This document shows, one piece after another, positions 44,287-52,484 of a DNA stretch of 64,000 nt (position 1 is its first letter; every line of letters starts with the position of its first letter). The notes beneath the pieces are model-generated. The model worked only from the letters and a program-made list of their open reading frames with translations. It was not told the origin of the DNA and searched no databases. Position numbers and translations under genes: made by a program. The stretch is taken from the NCBI RefSeq assembly GCF_003344865.1, contig NZ_CP031165.1:434001-498000 (forward strand). The letters run 5' to 3'. The DNA comes from Euzebya pacifica. Lineage in GTDB: Bacteria; Actinomycetota; Nitriliruptoria; Euzebyales; Euzebyaceae.

Positions 44287-45006
44287 GTGACGACGACCGA
44301 CGGACAGCTGCAGGAACCGGCCTTTCGGCTGCCGCTCACCCGGCAGCGTGTCCTCGTGGCTGCGGTCAGGATCGCCGACGAGGAGGGGCTGAAGGCGCTG
44401 ACCATGCGTCGCGTGGCCAGCGACCTCGACGTCGAGGCCATGTCGCTGTACCACCACGTCGACAACAAGGAAGCGCTGCTCGACGGCATCTGTGAGGTCC
44501 TCGTCGAGGAGATCATCGCCGAGGTGGGCGACGCGGATCCGCCCTCGGACCCCGATGCCTGGCAGGCCGCAATGCGCGACATGATCATGACCGCGCGCCG
44601 CGTCATGCTCGCCCACCCCTGGGCGCCGTCGGTGTTCGAGACCCGCAAGTCGATCGGTTTTTCGATCATCCGGTACTTCGAGCGCCTCCTGGCCGTCATG
44701 CGGGCGGGCGGCTTCTCCTACGACCTGGCCCACCACGCGATGCACGCGCTGGGCAGCCGCGCCATCGGCTTCTCCGGCGAGCTGTTCCAGCCCGACGACG
44801 GCCAGACGGACGACGAGTCGATGGCCATGCTCGAGGGCATGCGCGACCAGATCCCCCACATGGTCACGATGCTCTCTGGCGCCCTCCACACCGACGAGGC
44901 CGGACAGACCATCGGCTTCTGCGACGACCAGACCGAGTTCGAGTTCGGCGTCGACCTGCTCCTGGACGGCCTCGACCGCCGCCGCCGCGAGCAGCCCGAC
45001 ACGTAG
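44287..45006 (+). CDS. TetR/AcrR-family transcriptional regulator
   Basis: 239 residues from the GTG at 44287. N-terminal TetR helix-turn-helix: LTRQRVLVAAVRIADEEGLKALTMRRVASDLDVEAMSLYHHVDNKEAL. The C-terminal part (AAMRDMIMTARRVMLAHPWAPSVF) fits the TetR_C_1 drug-sensing class. It precedes the drrAB-type operon and three phased palindromes between them are its probable operators, so it most likely represses the transporter. Confidence 0.93.
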   Translation: MTTTDGQLQEPAFRLPLTRQRVLVAAVRIADEEGLKALTMRRVASDLDVEAMSLYHHVDNKEALLDGICEVLVEEIIAEVGDADPPSDPDAWQAAMRDMIMTARRVMLAHPWAPSVFETRKSIGFSIIRYFERLLAVMRAGGFSYDLAHHAMHALGSRAIGFSGELFQPDDGQTDDESMAMLEGMRDQIPHMVTMLSGALHTDEAGQTIGFCDDQTEFEFGVDLLLDGLDRRRREQPDT

Positions 45007-45013
45007 CCCGGTA

Positions 45014-45110
45014 ACCAGCGCACCCGAGCCAGCGCACCTGAGCCAGCGCACCTGAGCCAGCGCACTCGGTAACCAGCACACCCGGCAGCTGGGCGCCCGA
45101 GCCAGCGCGC
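45014..45110 (+). repeat. Short CCAGCGCACC-type repeats
   Basis: A 14-15 bp unit (AGCCAGCGCACCTG) occurs three times in tandem, with decayed relatives (GGTAACCAGCGCACCC, GAGCCAGCGCGCCC) on either side, in the gap after the TetR gene. Purpose unknown; possibly slippage-derived. Confidence 0.7.
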
Positions 45111-45168
45111 CCGCAAGCAACGAGATCGGTGTGTCCGACGCTGTCGGTCGCTGCCAGGACATCCAGCC

Positions 45169-45226
45169 TTGACACGCCTTACTCTGTAAGTCAATCTTAC
45201 GCCGTATGGAAACCTTACAACGTAAA
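45169..45226 (+). promoter_or_regulatory. drrAB promoter overlapped by three phased palindromic operators
   Basis: TTGACA (45169-45174) and CAATCT (45192-45197) are spaced 17 nt. Three 13-bp near-palindromes of the form CTTAC-N3-GTAAG begin at 45178, 45196 and 45214, exactly 18 bp apart: the first is perfect, the second and third differ at one or two bases. The first lies between the hexamers, the second covers the start point and start codon, the third lies just inside the gene. Arrangement fits cooperative TetR repression. Confidence 0.75.
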
Positions 45227-46180
45227 TCCATCCACCATTCCACCATCACGGACATCGCCATCCACGCCGAAGGGCTGGTCAAGGAGTTCGCCGGCGTGCG
45301 TGCCCTCGACGGCCTCGACCTCGACGTGCCCACCGGTTCGGTGCTCGGCCTCCTCGGGCCCAACGGCGCCGGGAAGACCACGGCCGTGTCCATCCTCACC
45401 ACCCTGCTGCGACCGGACGGTGGCACCGCCAGCGTGGCCGGCCACGACGTCGCAACCCAACCCGAACGGGTCCGGCGGCTGATCGGCCTGTCGGGGCAGT
45501 ACGCCGCTGTCGACGAGAACCTCACCGGGGTCGAGAACCTCGTCCTGGTCGGCAAGCTCTACCGACTGGGTGCTCGACGTGCCCGCCAGCGCGCCAACGA
45601 GCTGCTCGAGCAGTTCTCGCTGGTCGAGCCCAGCACTCGCTTGGTCGGCACGTACTCCGGGGGCATGCGCCGCCGCCTCGACCTCGCAGGCGCGCTCGTC
45701 GCCGAGCCGCCCGTGCTGTTCCTCGACGAGCCCACCACCGGCTTGGACCCGCGCAGCCGCAACGAGCTGTGGGCGGCCATCGACGACCTCGTCACCCGCG
45801 GGACGACGGTCCTGCTGACCACCCAGTACATGGAGGAGGCCGAACAGCTCGCCGACGACATCGTTGTCATCGACCACGGTCGGCGCATCGCCCAGGGCAC
45901 CGCCGACGAGCTCAAGGCGCTCGTGGGCGGCGACCGGATCGAGGCCCGGCTGCAGGACCCGCTGGATGCCGCTGCCGCCGAACGCGCCTTGATCGGCCTG
46001 GCCGACGGCGTCATTGTCGTCGATGGTCGGTTGGTGACTGCCCCCGTGCTCGGCGGAGCGGAAACGCTCGGCCACGCCGTTGTCGCCCTCGCCGCCGGAG
46101 GGGTCACCGTCACCGAGGTCGGGCTGCGCCGGCCCACGCTTGACGACGTGTTCCTCACCCTCACCGGGCAGGTGTCGTGA
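45206..46180 (+). CDS. drrA: DrrA-type ABC transporter ATP-binding protein
   Basis: 324 residues. Walker A GPNGAGKTT (51-59), signature YSGGMRRRLDLA near 152, Walker B VLFLDEPTTGLD near 170 and a C-terminal DrrA-type domain ending RRPTLDDVFLTLTG. No ribosome site precedes the ATG at 45206, which lies about 8 nt after the -10 element, so a leaderless transcript beginning at or next to the ATG is likely. It forms an exporter with the permease encoded 4 nt before its stop. Confidence 0.93.
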   Translation: METLQRKSIHHSTITDIAIHAEGLVKEFAGVRALDGLDLDVPTGSVLGLLGPNGAGKTTAVSILTTLLRPDGGTASVAGHDVATQPERVRRLIGLSGQYAAVDENLTGVENLVLVGKLYRLGARRARQRANELLEQFSLVEPSTRLVGTYSGGMRRRLDLAGALVAEPPVLFLDEPTTGLDPRSRNELWAAIDDLVTRGTTVLLTTQYMEEAEQLADDIVVIDHGRRIAQGTADELKALVGGDRIEARLQDPLDAAAAERALIGLADGVIVVDGRLVTAPVLGGAETLGHAVVALAAGGVTVTEVGLRRPTLDDVFLTLTGQVS

Positions 46181-47022
46181 TGGCCGCTCCCGCTGCTCCC
46201 ACAGGGGCTGTCCCGAGCCCGCTGCTCGCCAACATGGTCGGCACCCTGACCGACACCCTGGCCCTGACCGGACGCAACCTGCGCAAGGTCCGCCGGGTGC
46301 CCGAGATCCTCTTCAGCGTCCTCGTCAGCCCGGTCGTCTTCGTGATGCTCTTCGCCTACGTGTTCGGCAGCTCCATCGAGGTACCCGGCGGGTCCTACCG
46401 CGAGTACCTCATCGCCGGCACGTTCGCGATGATCCTGTCCTTCAACGCGGTGTTCACCGGCATCGGGTTGGCCGAGGACATGAAGAGCGGCATCATCGCC
46501 CGCTTCCGCTCGCTGCCGATGTCCCGTTCGGCGGTGGTCCTCGCCCGGACCGCCAGCGACGTCCTCTACAACGTCCTGTCACTCCTCGTGATGGGGACCG
46601 CCGGCCTGCTCGTCGGCTGGCGTATCCACACCGACGTGGGGCGAGCGTTCGGCGGCTTCCTGCTCCTGCTCGGCTTCGCCTATGCGATCTCGTGGATCAT
46701 GGCGTTCGTCGGGCTGACGGCCAGTGCCCCCGAGGTCGTCAACAACGCCTCGTTCATGGTCATCTTCCCGCTGAGCTTCCTCGCCAACACCTTCACGCCG
46801 ACCGACGGCTTCCCCGCGCCGCTGCGGGTCTTCGCCGACCACAATCCGGTCTCGGCAGTCACCCAGGCGGCGAGGGTGCTGTTCGGCAACATCCCGCCGG
46901 GGACACCAGAACCCACGGCGTGGCCGCTCCAGCACCCCGTGCTCTACAGCGTGCTGTGGATCGTCGGACTGATCGCCGTCTTCGCCCCGCTCGCCGTCAG
47001 GCGCTACCAACGCCTGACGTGA
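46177..47022 (+). CDS. drrB: DrrB-type ABC-2 permease
   Basis: 281 residues, GTG at 46177 overlapping the drrA stop (an ATG immediately follows at 46180). Six hydrophobic segments and the ABC-2 signature LPMSRSAVVLARTASDVLYN and ASFMVIFPLSFLANTFTP are typical of daunorubicin-resistance-type exporters. Regulated with drrA by the upstream TetR protein. Substrate unknown. Confidence 0.93.
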   Translation: MMAAPAAPTGAVPSPLLANMVGTLTDTLALTGRNLRKVRRVPEILFSVLVSPVVFVMLFAYVFGSSIEVPGGSYREYLIAGTFAMILSFNAVFTGIGLAEDMKSGIIARFRSLPMSRSAVVLARTASDVLYNVLSLLVMGTAGLLVGWRIHTDVGRAFGGFLLLLGFAYAISWIMAFVGLTASAPEVVNNASFMVIFPLSFLANTFTPTDGFPAPLRVFADHNPVSAVTQAARVLFGNIPPGTPEPTAWPLQHPVLYSVLWIVGLIAVFAPLAVRRYQRLT

Positions 47023-47364
47023 CCCCGGGTGCCGAGCTGCTCGGCTGGCGAGCAGTTCGGCGAAGCTCTCGAGCCGAGAAATGGTCGCTGGGTCGGGTTC
47101 CATTCGCAGCGCTGCCAGGGACCGGGCGACTTGCTCGTGTACGGCCGTTTCGATTCCGCAGCGCTCGCAGTGAGCGAGGTGATGCTCGACCAGCGGGATG
47201 GCGTCCTTGGGCAGCTCGCCGTCGAGGTAGGCGTGGATGACGGCTGCGACCTCCTCGCAGCTGGGCATCGACCCATCGTGGAGGGTGGCGACGGCGTCGG
47301 CGTGACGACGTTCGGCGCGTCGGCCCGTCCATCGGGTCAGCGGACCGGGGAGCGGCGGGGTCAT
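46579..47364 (-). CDS. Anti-sigma factor with zinc-binding (zf-HC2) domain and anomalous tail
   Basis: 261 codons from the ATG at 47364, overlapping the ECF sigma stop (ATGA). Residues 25-100 are a ZAS/zf-HC2 anti-sigma domain: MPSCEEVAAVIHAYLDGEL...HHLAHCERCG, with the His-x3-Cys-x2-Cys motif. After about residue 114 the frame stays open for another 147 codons antisense to drrB, giving Arg/Glu/Gly-rich sequence without family resemblance. Either the protein has an odd tail or the original stop was lost. The anti-sigma domain itself looks functional. Confidence 0.75.
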   Translation of the reverse strand: MTPPLPGPLTRWTGRRAERRHADAVATLHDGSMPSCEEVAAVIHAYLDGELPKDAIPLVEHHLAHCERCGIETAVHEQVARSLAALRMEPDPATISRLESFAELLASRAARHPGSRQALVAPDGERGEDGDQSDDPQHAVEHGVLERPRRGFWCPRRDVAEQHPRRLGDCRDRIVVGEDPQRRGEAVGRREGVGEEAQREDDHERGVVDDLGGTGRQPDERHDPRDRIGEAEQEQEAAERSPHVGVDTPADEQAGGPHHEE

Positions 47365-48002
47365 TCTCGTTCCTCCAGGAGGCTCGACGGGCTGCGCACG
47401 TGTCGGCGGAGCTTGGCGCGTGCTCGGTGCAGTCGGCTCATGACGGTGCCGACGGGAACGCCCAGGACGTCTGCGGCTTCCCGATAGCTCAGACCGTCGA
47501 TGTCAACGAGGGCGACGACGGCGCGGTGGTGCATTGGCAGTGCTTCGAGGGCGGCCACGACCGCCTCACCGGACAGGCCCTCGGCGACGAGTTCGGCGGG
47601 CCCGTCCCGGCCGTCGGCGCCGGCGGCGGGCATGCGGCCAAGCGTGGTCCACTCGTCCTCCAGCAGGTCGGGCATTCGCTTGCGCAGCCGGTTGGTGTTG
47701 GTGTTGCGCAGGATGGTCAGCAGCCACGACCGTGCGTATCGCCCGTCGAAGGTGCCGATGGCGCGGAACGCCTTGACGAGGGTGTCCTGCACGAGGTCCT
47801 CGGCGTCCTGGGGGCTGGTGGTCAGTCGGCGCGCGATGCCGAAGAGCACCGGGATCTGTGGAAGGACATGCGTGCGGAACGCCTCCTCCGCAGACCGTCG
47901 GTCGACCTCGGTCGTCCCCCTCCTACCGTCGCTGGAGTCGACAGCCGGAGCGGCCGCGACGAGACCGGCGCTCGTGCTGCGCGGGGTCGGGGAGTGGGGC
48001 AC
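47361..48002 (-). CDS. ECF-type RNA polymerase sigma factor
   Basis: 213 residues from a GTG; the first 30 residues are poorly conserved and the true start may be later. Region 2: DAEDLVQDTLVKAFRAIGTFDGRYARSWLLTILRNTNTNRLRK; region 4: LPMHHRAVVALVDIDGLSYREAADVLGVPVGTVMSRLHRARAKLR. Coupled to a zinc anti-sigma factor, which suggests a redox- or thiol-sensing SigR-RsrA-like circuit; the DoxX gene is divergent from it and could be a target. Confidence 0.92.
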   Translation of the reverse strand: MPHSPTPRSTSAGLVAAAPAVDSSDGRRGTTEVDRRSAEEAFRTHVLPQIPVLFGIARRLTTSPQDAEDLVQDTLVKAFRAIGTFDGRYARSWLLTILRNTNTNRLRKRMPDLLEDEWTTLGRMPAAGADGRDGPAELVAEGLSGEAVVAALEALPMHHRAVVALVDIDGLSYREAADVLGVPVGTVMSRLHRARAKLRRHVRSPSSLLEERE

Positions 48003-48220
48003 GGGTGTCCGGAAGGGGTCGGGAGGGCGACACGCGGACGCGTGCGCTTGAGGAGGTCAACACGATCTGCGGCCGGCCTCTTCCATGTTCGTGGTGGCGG
48101 CCGCGTGACGGCCTCCGAGAAGTGGAAGCGATGGGTCTGGGTCGGGGTTTCCCCTCGCGCAGTCCACGGCCCGACGTCTCCGACGCTCCGGGCTGTCCCT
48201 ACGTCCTCAGGAGTCTCATC

Positions 48221-48721
48221 GTGTCGACCATCCATGCCATCCACCGTTCGTTCGGCCGGGCGAGCGCAGCGGTTCCCGTCGTCGTCCGGGTGGTGATCGG
48301 CATCATCATGGCCACCCACGGGTGGCAGAAGCTGACGCAGATGGGAGCGGCGAACTTCGGCAACGGCATGCTCGCTGACCTCGGGGTTCCGCTGCCGGGT
48401 GTCATGGGCCATGTGGTGACGTGGCTGGAGCTCGTTGGTGGCATCGCCCTGGTGGTCGGGTTCCTCACCCGGGCGTCCGCGGCCGTGCTCGCCGTCGTGC
48501 TGGCCGGTGCGACCGTGCTGGTCAAGGTCGATCTCGGCCTGATCGCCGGTATGGGCGCCCCGCTGCCAGGCGCCGAGCTCGACTTGGCCCTCCTCGTCGG
48601 CTTGTTCGTGTCGGTCGTCATGGGGCCGGGCCGTCCGTCGCTGGATCACCTGCTCGGCCTCGAGGACACCACAACGGTGGTCGTCGACGTGTCGGACCGG
48701 GCAGCCACGCCGGTCGGCTGA
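48221..48721 (+). CDS. DoxX family membrane protein
   Basis: 166 residues from the GTG at 48221 with CAGGAG 7 nt upstream. Four hydrophobic segments, with ATHGWQKLTQMGAANFG and the ELVGGIALVVGFLTR motif characteristic of DoxX/DoxD-like proteins, often part of membrane oxidoreductase or thiol-stress complexes in actinobacteria. It is divergent from the ECF sigma gene across a 218-nt gap in which I saw no clear promoter. Confidence 0.88.
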   Translation: MSTIHAIHRSFGRASAAVPVVVRVVIGIIMATHGWQKLTQMGAANFGNGMLADLGVPLPGVMGHVVTWLELVGGIALVVGFLTRASAAVLAVVLAGATVLVKVDLGLIAGMGAPLPGAELDLALLVGLFVSVVMGPGRPSLDHLLGLEDTTTVVVDVSDRAATPVG

Positions 48722-48773
48722 TCGGCCGACCCGATCAGCGCACGACGTTCGCCACCTGCGGGCGGCCCCGCTG

Positions 48774-49154
48774 TCAGCTGCGGGCCAGCTCCAGCTCGTG
48801 GTTCAGCTGGATCATGGCGATCAGGCAGTTGGTCGTGGTGAGGACCCCGACGAGGATGCCGTTGCCGTCGACGACCGGTACCGCGTTGATCTGGTTGGAC
48901 AACAACACCTTGCCGGCTTCGATCAGGCCGTCCTCGGGACGAACGGTGATCGGCTCGCGCGTCATCACGTCACGGACCAGCCCGTCGAGGTCGTCGCGCA
49001 GGTCGCGATCGCTGATGATGCCGATGAGGACACCGTCCTCGACCACCGGGAGGTGGTGGGCCTGGATGGATGCCATGCGGTCCCATGCCGCGTCCACCGT
49101 CTCGTCGGGGGACACGACCTTCGGGTCGGGAGTCATGAAGTACTGCACCTGCAT
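48774..49154 (-). CDS. Tandem CBS-domain protein
   Basis: 126 residues: two CBS motifs, MTPDPKVVSPDETVDAAWDRM...GIISDRDL and MTREPITVRPEDGLIEAGKVL...GVLTTTN. ATG at 49154 with AAAAGGTGA upstream. Stand-alone CBS pairs bind adenosyl ligands and sense energy state; the partner is not shown. Confidence 0.9.
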   Translation of the reverse strand: MQVQYFMTPDPKVVSPDETVDAAWDRMASIQAHHLPVVEDGVLIGIISDRDLRDDLDGLVRDVMTREPITVRPEDGLIEAGKVLLSNQINAVPVVDGNGILVGVLTTTNCLIAMIQLNHELELARS

Positions 49155-49324
49155 GGACGATCACCTTTTCGTGTTCGGCTTCTTCTCGGGGGTTTCGCTC
49201 ACCACCGACCATCGTCGTTCGGTCCCCCCTTCGAGAGGGTCGAGGGTCCCTCCGCGTCCGGGACCGAGGACCCGATACGCTGCGACCAGCCGGACGGCCG
49301 AACGACAACGGGGAGGGGCTGGAC

Positions 49325-49537
49325 ATGGGATTGGTCAAGCCGACGTGTCCGAGGTGTGGCAAGCGGGTCGCGAAGCTCGTGCAGACCCCGGCGATGCAGC
49401 AGGCGTGCGAGGACTGCCTGGACGACGTCCTCGGCCTCGCCGCGGGGATGCTGACGAGCGGTTCGATGACCGGGGTCCTCTCGACCCACGGCTGGTTCCG
49501 TCGCGTCAAGGGCTGGCGCCGCCGAGAGCGGTCCTGA
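49325..49537 (+). CDS. Small zinc-ribbon protein
   Basis: 70 residues, GGGGAGGGG 6 nt before the ATG. Two CxxC pairs (CPRCGK at 8-11 and CEDC at 28-31 or so) form a zinc ribbon; the C-terminus is a hydrophobic patch and a basic tail (WFRRVKGWRRRERS). No family recognised; may be a nucleic-acid or protein-interaction adaptor. Confidence 0.65.
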   Translation: MGLVKPTCPRCGKRVAKLVQTPAMQQACEDCLDDVLGLAAGMLTSGSMTGVLSTHGWFRRVKGWRRRERS

Positions 49538-49575
49538 GGCAGCGGTCCCGCGGTCGCGGTCCTGAGGCCCGGGTG

Positions 49576-50013
49576 TCAGAGGTGGGTGACCGCCAGCCCG
49601 CCCCAGGCCTCGGCGAGGTGCTCGGCGACCACACGTCGGTGGCAGTGGTCGGGGTCGGCCTCGCTGCACAGCAGCGCCGTCGGCCCCTCGAACGGTGTCC
49701 GGTCGCCGCCGGCCACGTCTCGTTGGACCAACAGCGTGCGGAAGGCCGCGGCGTACTCCTCCGGCCCGACGCGCTTCTGCTGGTAGTCCTTCAGCAGCTC
49801 GGCGGTCGGCGCGAGGTCCAGCCGGTGCTCGTAGGCCACGTCGAGCAGCTCGGCCAGGAACCACTCCAGGTCGCCGGCCTTGCTGAACCCGGCCAGCTGC
49901 GAACGGTTGTGCAGCCGGACGTCCAGCAGCCGACGGACGCCGGCATCGCGCAGCCGGCCGAAGAAGTGCTCGGCCGAGCTACGGGTGAACCCGATCGTGT
50001 ACAGCGTCCTCAC
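49576..50013 (-). CDS. DUF488 family protein
   Basis: 145 residues from the GTG at 50013. TIGFTRSSAEHFFGRL and LLDVRLHNRSQLAGF at the N-terminus and ALLCSEADPDHCHRRVVAEHL near the end match DUF488. The conserved Cys-Glu and His-Cys-His residues are present. Function unproven. The frame is open further upstream, but this start fits the family length. Confidence 0.88.
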   Translation of the reverse strand: MRTLYTIGFTRSSAEHFFGRLRDAGVRRLLDVRLHNRSQLAGFSKAGDLEWFLAELLDVAYEHRLDLAPTAELLKDYQQKRVGPEEYAAAFRTLLVQRDVAGGDRTPFEGPTALLCSEADPDHCHRRVVAEHLAEAWGGLAVTHL

Positions 50014-50067
50014 GCCCCCCACCCTGCCCCGGATTGACGCAACGGGCGACCGGGAAGGACTGTGCGC

Positions 50068-50424
50068 ATGGCGAGCTATGAGGTCAACGCCGACGCGGTC
50101 GAGAAGGTCCGCGACATGATCGACGCCCGGCAGTACGTGCTGGACAGCGAGTGGGGGGAGGTCCAGCCCGACGCCGACGCCGAGAACGCCTACCTCGAGC
50201 GGCACTCGTGGCAGGCGTACGCCGCGTGGCACCTGGGGTTGACCGTGGGGGCGACCGACAACACCAAGGGTCGCTACGGCTTCGTCGTCGGTGACTTCCG
50301 TCGCATCCACCGGTCGGCGCTGCTCGCCTGCCGCTACCGGGCCACCCAGTGGCGTCACAAGGACGTCGAGCTGGCCGCCCACGACCTGCTCCAGCACCTC
50401 GACCGCACCGCCGACATCGCGTGA
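50068..50424 (+). CDS. Conserved hypothetical protein
   Basis: 118 residues, ATG at 50068 with GGGAAGG upstream. The sequence (WGEVQPDADAENAYLERHSWQAYAAWHLGL...KGRYGFVVGDFRRIHRSALL) is a compact alpha-rich protein that I recognise as recurrent in actinobacteria, without a known function. Its stop overlaps the following alkyltransferase-like start (GTGA), suggesting co-expression. Confidence 0.8.
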   Translation: MASYEVNADAVEKVRDMIDARQYVLDSEWGEVQPDADAENAYLERHSWQAYAAWHLGLTVGATDNTKGRYGFVVGDFRRIHRSALLACRYRATQWRHKDVELAAHDLLQHLDRTADIA

Positions 50425-50750
50425 CGCCCGCGCCGCCCGGCTTCCACCCGCACCCCGACCCGACGGACCTGACCCCGTTCCAGCAGGCGGTCGTCGGCGT
50501 CGTCACCACGTTGCGGAAGGGTGAGGTCGCCACCTACGCCGAGGTCGCCGACGACGCCGGCCATCCCGGCGCGGGTCAGGCGGTGGCCAACGTGCTGCGG
50601 CGGGTCCCCGACCTCCCCTGGTGGCGGGTCGTGCCCGCCGGGGGGCGGCTGTACCGCACGCACGCGCCCACGCAGGCGCCCCTGCTCAGGGCCGAAGGCG
50701 TCGAGCTGACCGAGGACACGACCGGCCGGCTGCACGTCGACGTCGGCTGA
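50421..50750 (+). CDS. Alkyltransferase-like (ATL) protein, no acceptor cysteine
   Basis: 109 residues from a GTG. The fold matches the DNA-binding domain of O6-methylguanine-DNA methyltransferase (TPFQQAVVGVVTTLRKGEVATYAEVADDAG, AVANVLRRVPDLPWWRVV), but the usual PCHR active-site cysteine is replaced (WWRVV), the signature of ATL proteins that flag O6-alkylguanine for nucleotide excision repair rather than repair it directly. Confidence 0.9.
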   Translation: MTPAPPGFHPHPDPTDLTPFQQAVVGVVTTLRKGEVATYAEVADDAGHPGAGQAVANVLRRVPDLPWWRVVPAGGRLYRTHAPTQAPLLRAEGVELTEDTTGRLHVDVG

Positions 50751-50774
50751 CCAGCCACGTCCCGGAGATGGGCA

Positions 50775-50799
50775 ACGCCCCGGTCGGGGACCGGGGCGT
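50775..50799 (+). terminator. Strong hairpin after the ATL gene
   Basis: ACGCCCCGGTC-GGG-GACCGGGGCGT, a perfect 11-bp stem with a 3-nt loop, between convergent genes. Confidence 0.8.
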
Positions 50800-50855
50800 C
50801 AGGCGGACGGGGTGACGGGCCGCACGGCTGGGGTGCCCGCCGCGCGGGCCGGGGC

Positions 50856-52298
50856 TCAGCTGGTGGCCTCGCCGAGGGTCGCCTCCACCGTGGTGCTGAC
50901 GTTGTCCCGGACGACGTCGAGCTGGATGACGTCGCCGGGCTGGTGGGCGCGGATGGCCACCGACAGGTCGGCGATCGTGTCGACGGACTCGCCGTCGACC
51001 GCGGTGACGATGTCCCCGGGCTGCAGGCCGGCCGCCGCCGCTGCGGATCCCGGCTCGACGGTCGCAAGGACCGCGCCGGCGTCGACGTCGAGGTCGTAGA
51101 GCTCCGCGGTGCGGGCATCGACGGTCTGGCCCGACACCCCCAGCGCCGCGTGGACGGCGCTGCCGGTGGCGAGGATCTGGTCGGCCACGTTCTGCACCGT
51201 GGCCACCGGGACGGCGAACCCGACCCCGGAGGAGGTACCCGAGCTGGACAGGATCGCGGTGTTCAGTCCGATCAGCTCGCCCTGCCCGTTGACCAGGGCG
51301 CCGCCGGAGTTGCCCGGGTTGATGGACGCGTCGGTCTGGATCAGGTCGCCCAGCACGCCGGTCTGTCCGCCGAGGGTCCGGTTGGTCGCCGAGACGATGC
51401 CGGTCGTGACGGTGCCGTCCAGGCCGAACGGGCTGCCGATCGCGACGGCGGTCTCGCCGACCGTCGCCTCCGCCGTGGCGAACGGGACGGTCGGCAGGTC
51501 GACGGCGTCGATGCGCAGGACCGCCACGTCGGTGGTGGGGTCGGTGCCGACGACCTGGGCGTCGTAGGTCTCACCGCTGGGGAGGGTCACCTGGACCGAA
51601 ACGGCGTCGGCGACCACGTGGTTGTTGGTGACCAGCAGGCCGTCGGCGCCGTAGACGACCGCCGAGCCGGAGCCCTGCCCGGCACGCGTGGTCACGCTGA
51701 CCAGGCCGACGGAGGGGGCCACGGCCGCCGCGACGTCGCTGATCGACATGGCCTCGGCGATGTCGGTGTCGCCGGCGCCGGTGCCGTCGACGATGAACGA
51801 CGCCGGCACCTCCTCCGCCGTGGAGGTGTCCTCGACGGTGGATCGGGCGATCGGGAACGACACCCCAGCCGCGACGACGGCCGCGAGGGTGGCCGAGACC
51901 AGCGGGGTCACCCACGGTCGTCGCCGGGGGTCGGCGGCCGTCGCGGTGGCGGACGGTCCGTTGGGCGGCACCGCACCGCTGGGGTTGGAGGGGCCGTATC
52001 CGGTCGAGTGGTCGTAGCCGGTGGCGTGGTCGTACCCGGTGCCGCGGGCGTACCCGGTGCCGCGGTCGTACGCGGTGGCGGGGGCGTAGCCGGTCGCCGG
52101 CCCGTACGTCGGGGCGGTCGGGTAGCCGGCCGGCGGACCGTACGCCGGGGCGGACGGGGACGTCGGCTGCGCGACAGGCTGCTCGACGGGCTGGGCCTCC
52201 CACCGGTCACCGGGGTGGCTGGAGAACGGGTAGCCGCCGTCGGCGTCGCGGGCCTCGGGGCGGCTGGGCTGCTGGTCGGGGTCGAGAAGGGTGGACAC
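50856..52298 (-). CDS. HtrA/DegP-type membrane serine protease with PDZ domain
   Basis: 480 residues from the GTG at 52298 (GGAGG 7 nt upstream). Residues 40-105 are a Tyr/Gly/Pro-rich cytoplasmic tail with GYDHATGYDHSTGY-like repeats, a membrane segment is at about 129-151, then the trypsin-like domain with H227 (TNNHVV), D257 (TTDVAVL) and S331 (GNSGG), and a C-terminal PDZ (GDIVTAVDGESV). It degrades or refolds exported proteins at the outer face of the membrane. Confidence 0.95.
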   Translation of the reverse strand: MSTLLDPDQQPSRPEARDADGGYPFSSHPGDRWEAQPVEQPVAQPTSPSAPAYGPPAGYPTAPTYGPATGYAPATAYDRGTGYARGTGYDHATGYDHSTGYGPSNPSGAVPPNGPSATATAADPRRRPWVTPLVSATLAAVVAAGVSFPIARSTVEDTSTAEEVPASFIVDGTGAGDTDIAEAMSISDVAAAVAPSVGLVSVTTRAGQGSGSAVVYGADGLLVTNNHVVADAVSVQVTLPSGETYDAQVVGTDPTTDVAVLRIDAVDLPTVPFATAEATVGETAVAIGSPFGLDGTVTTGIVSATNRTLGGQTGVLGDLIQTDASINPGNSGGALVNGQGELIGLNTAILSSSGTSSGVGFAVPVATVQNVADQILATGSAVHAALGVSGQTVDARTAELYDLDVDAGAVLATVEPGSAAAAAGLQPGDIVTAVDGESVDTIADLSVAIRAHQPGDVIQLDVVRDNVSTTVEATLGEATS

Positions 52299-52484
52299 GG
52301 GGGCCTCCAACGGGGTGGGGTGCGAAGCGGCCGGTCGAGGTCTCGGCCGGATACGACATCCACCTTGTGGACTTCCACGTCAACCCGTGCCTCCGCCTCC
52401 CCCAAGACTCGGCAATGACCACCCCACGCAGCGCAAAGCCGACTTGGCCTACCTCTCGTGGTCCTCTTGGGGAAGAATGCGGGC

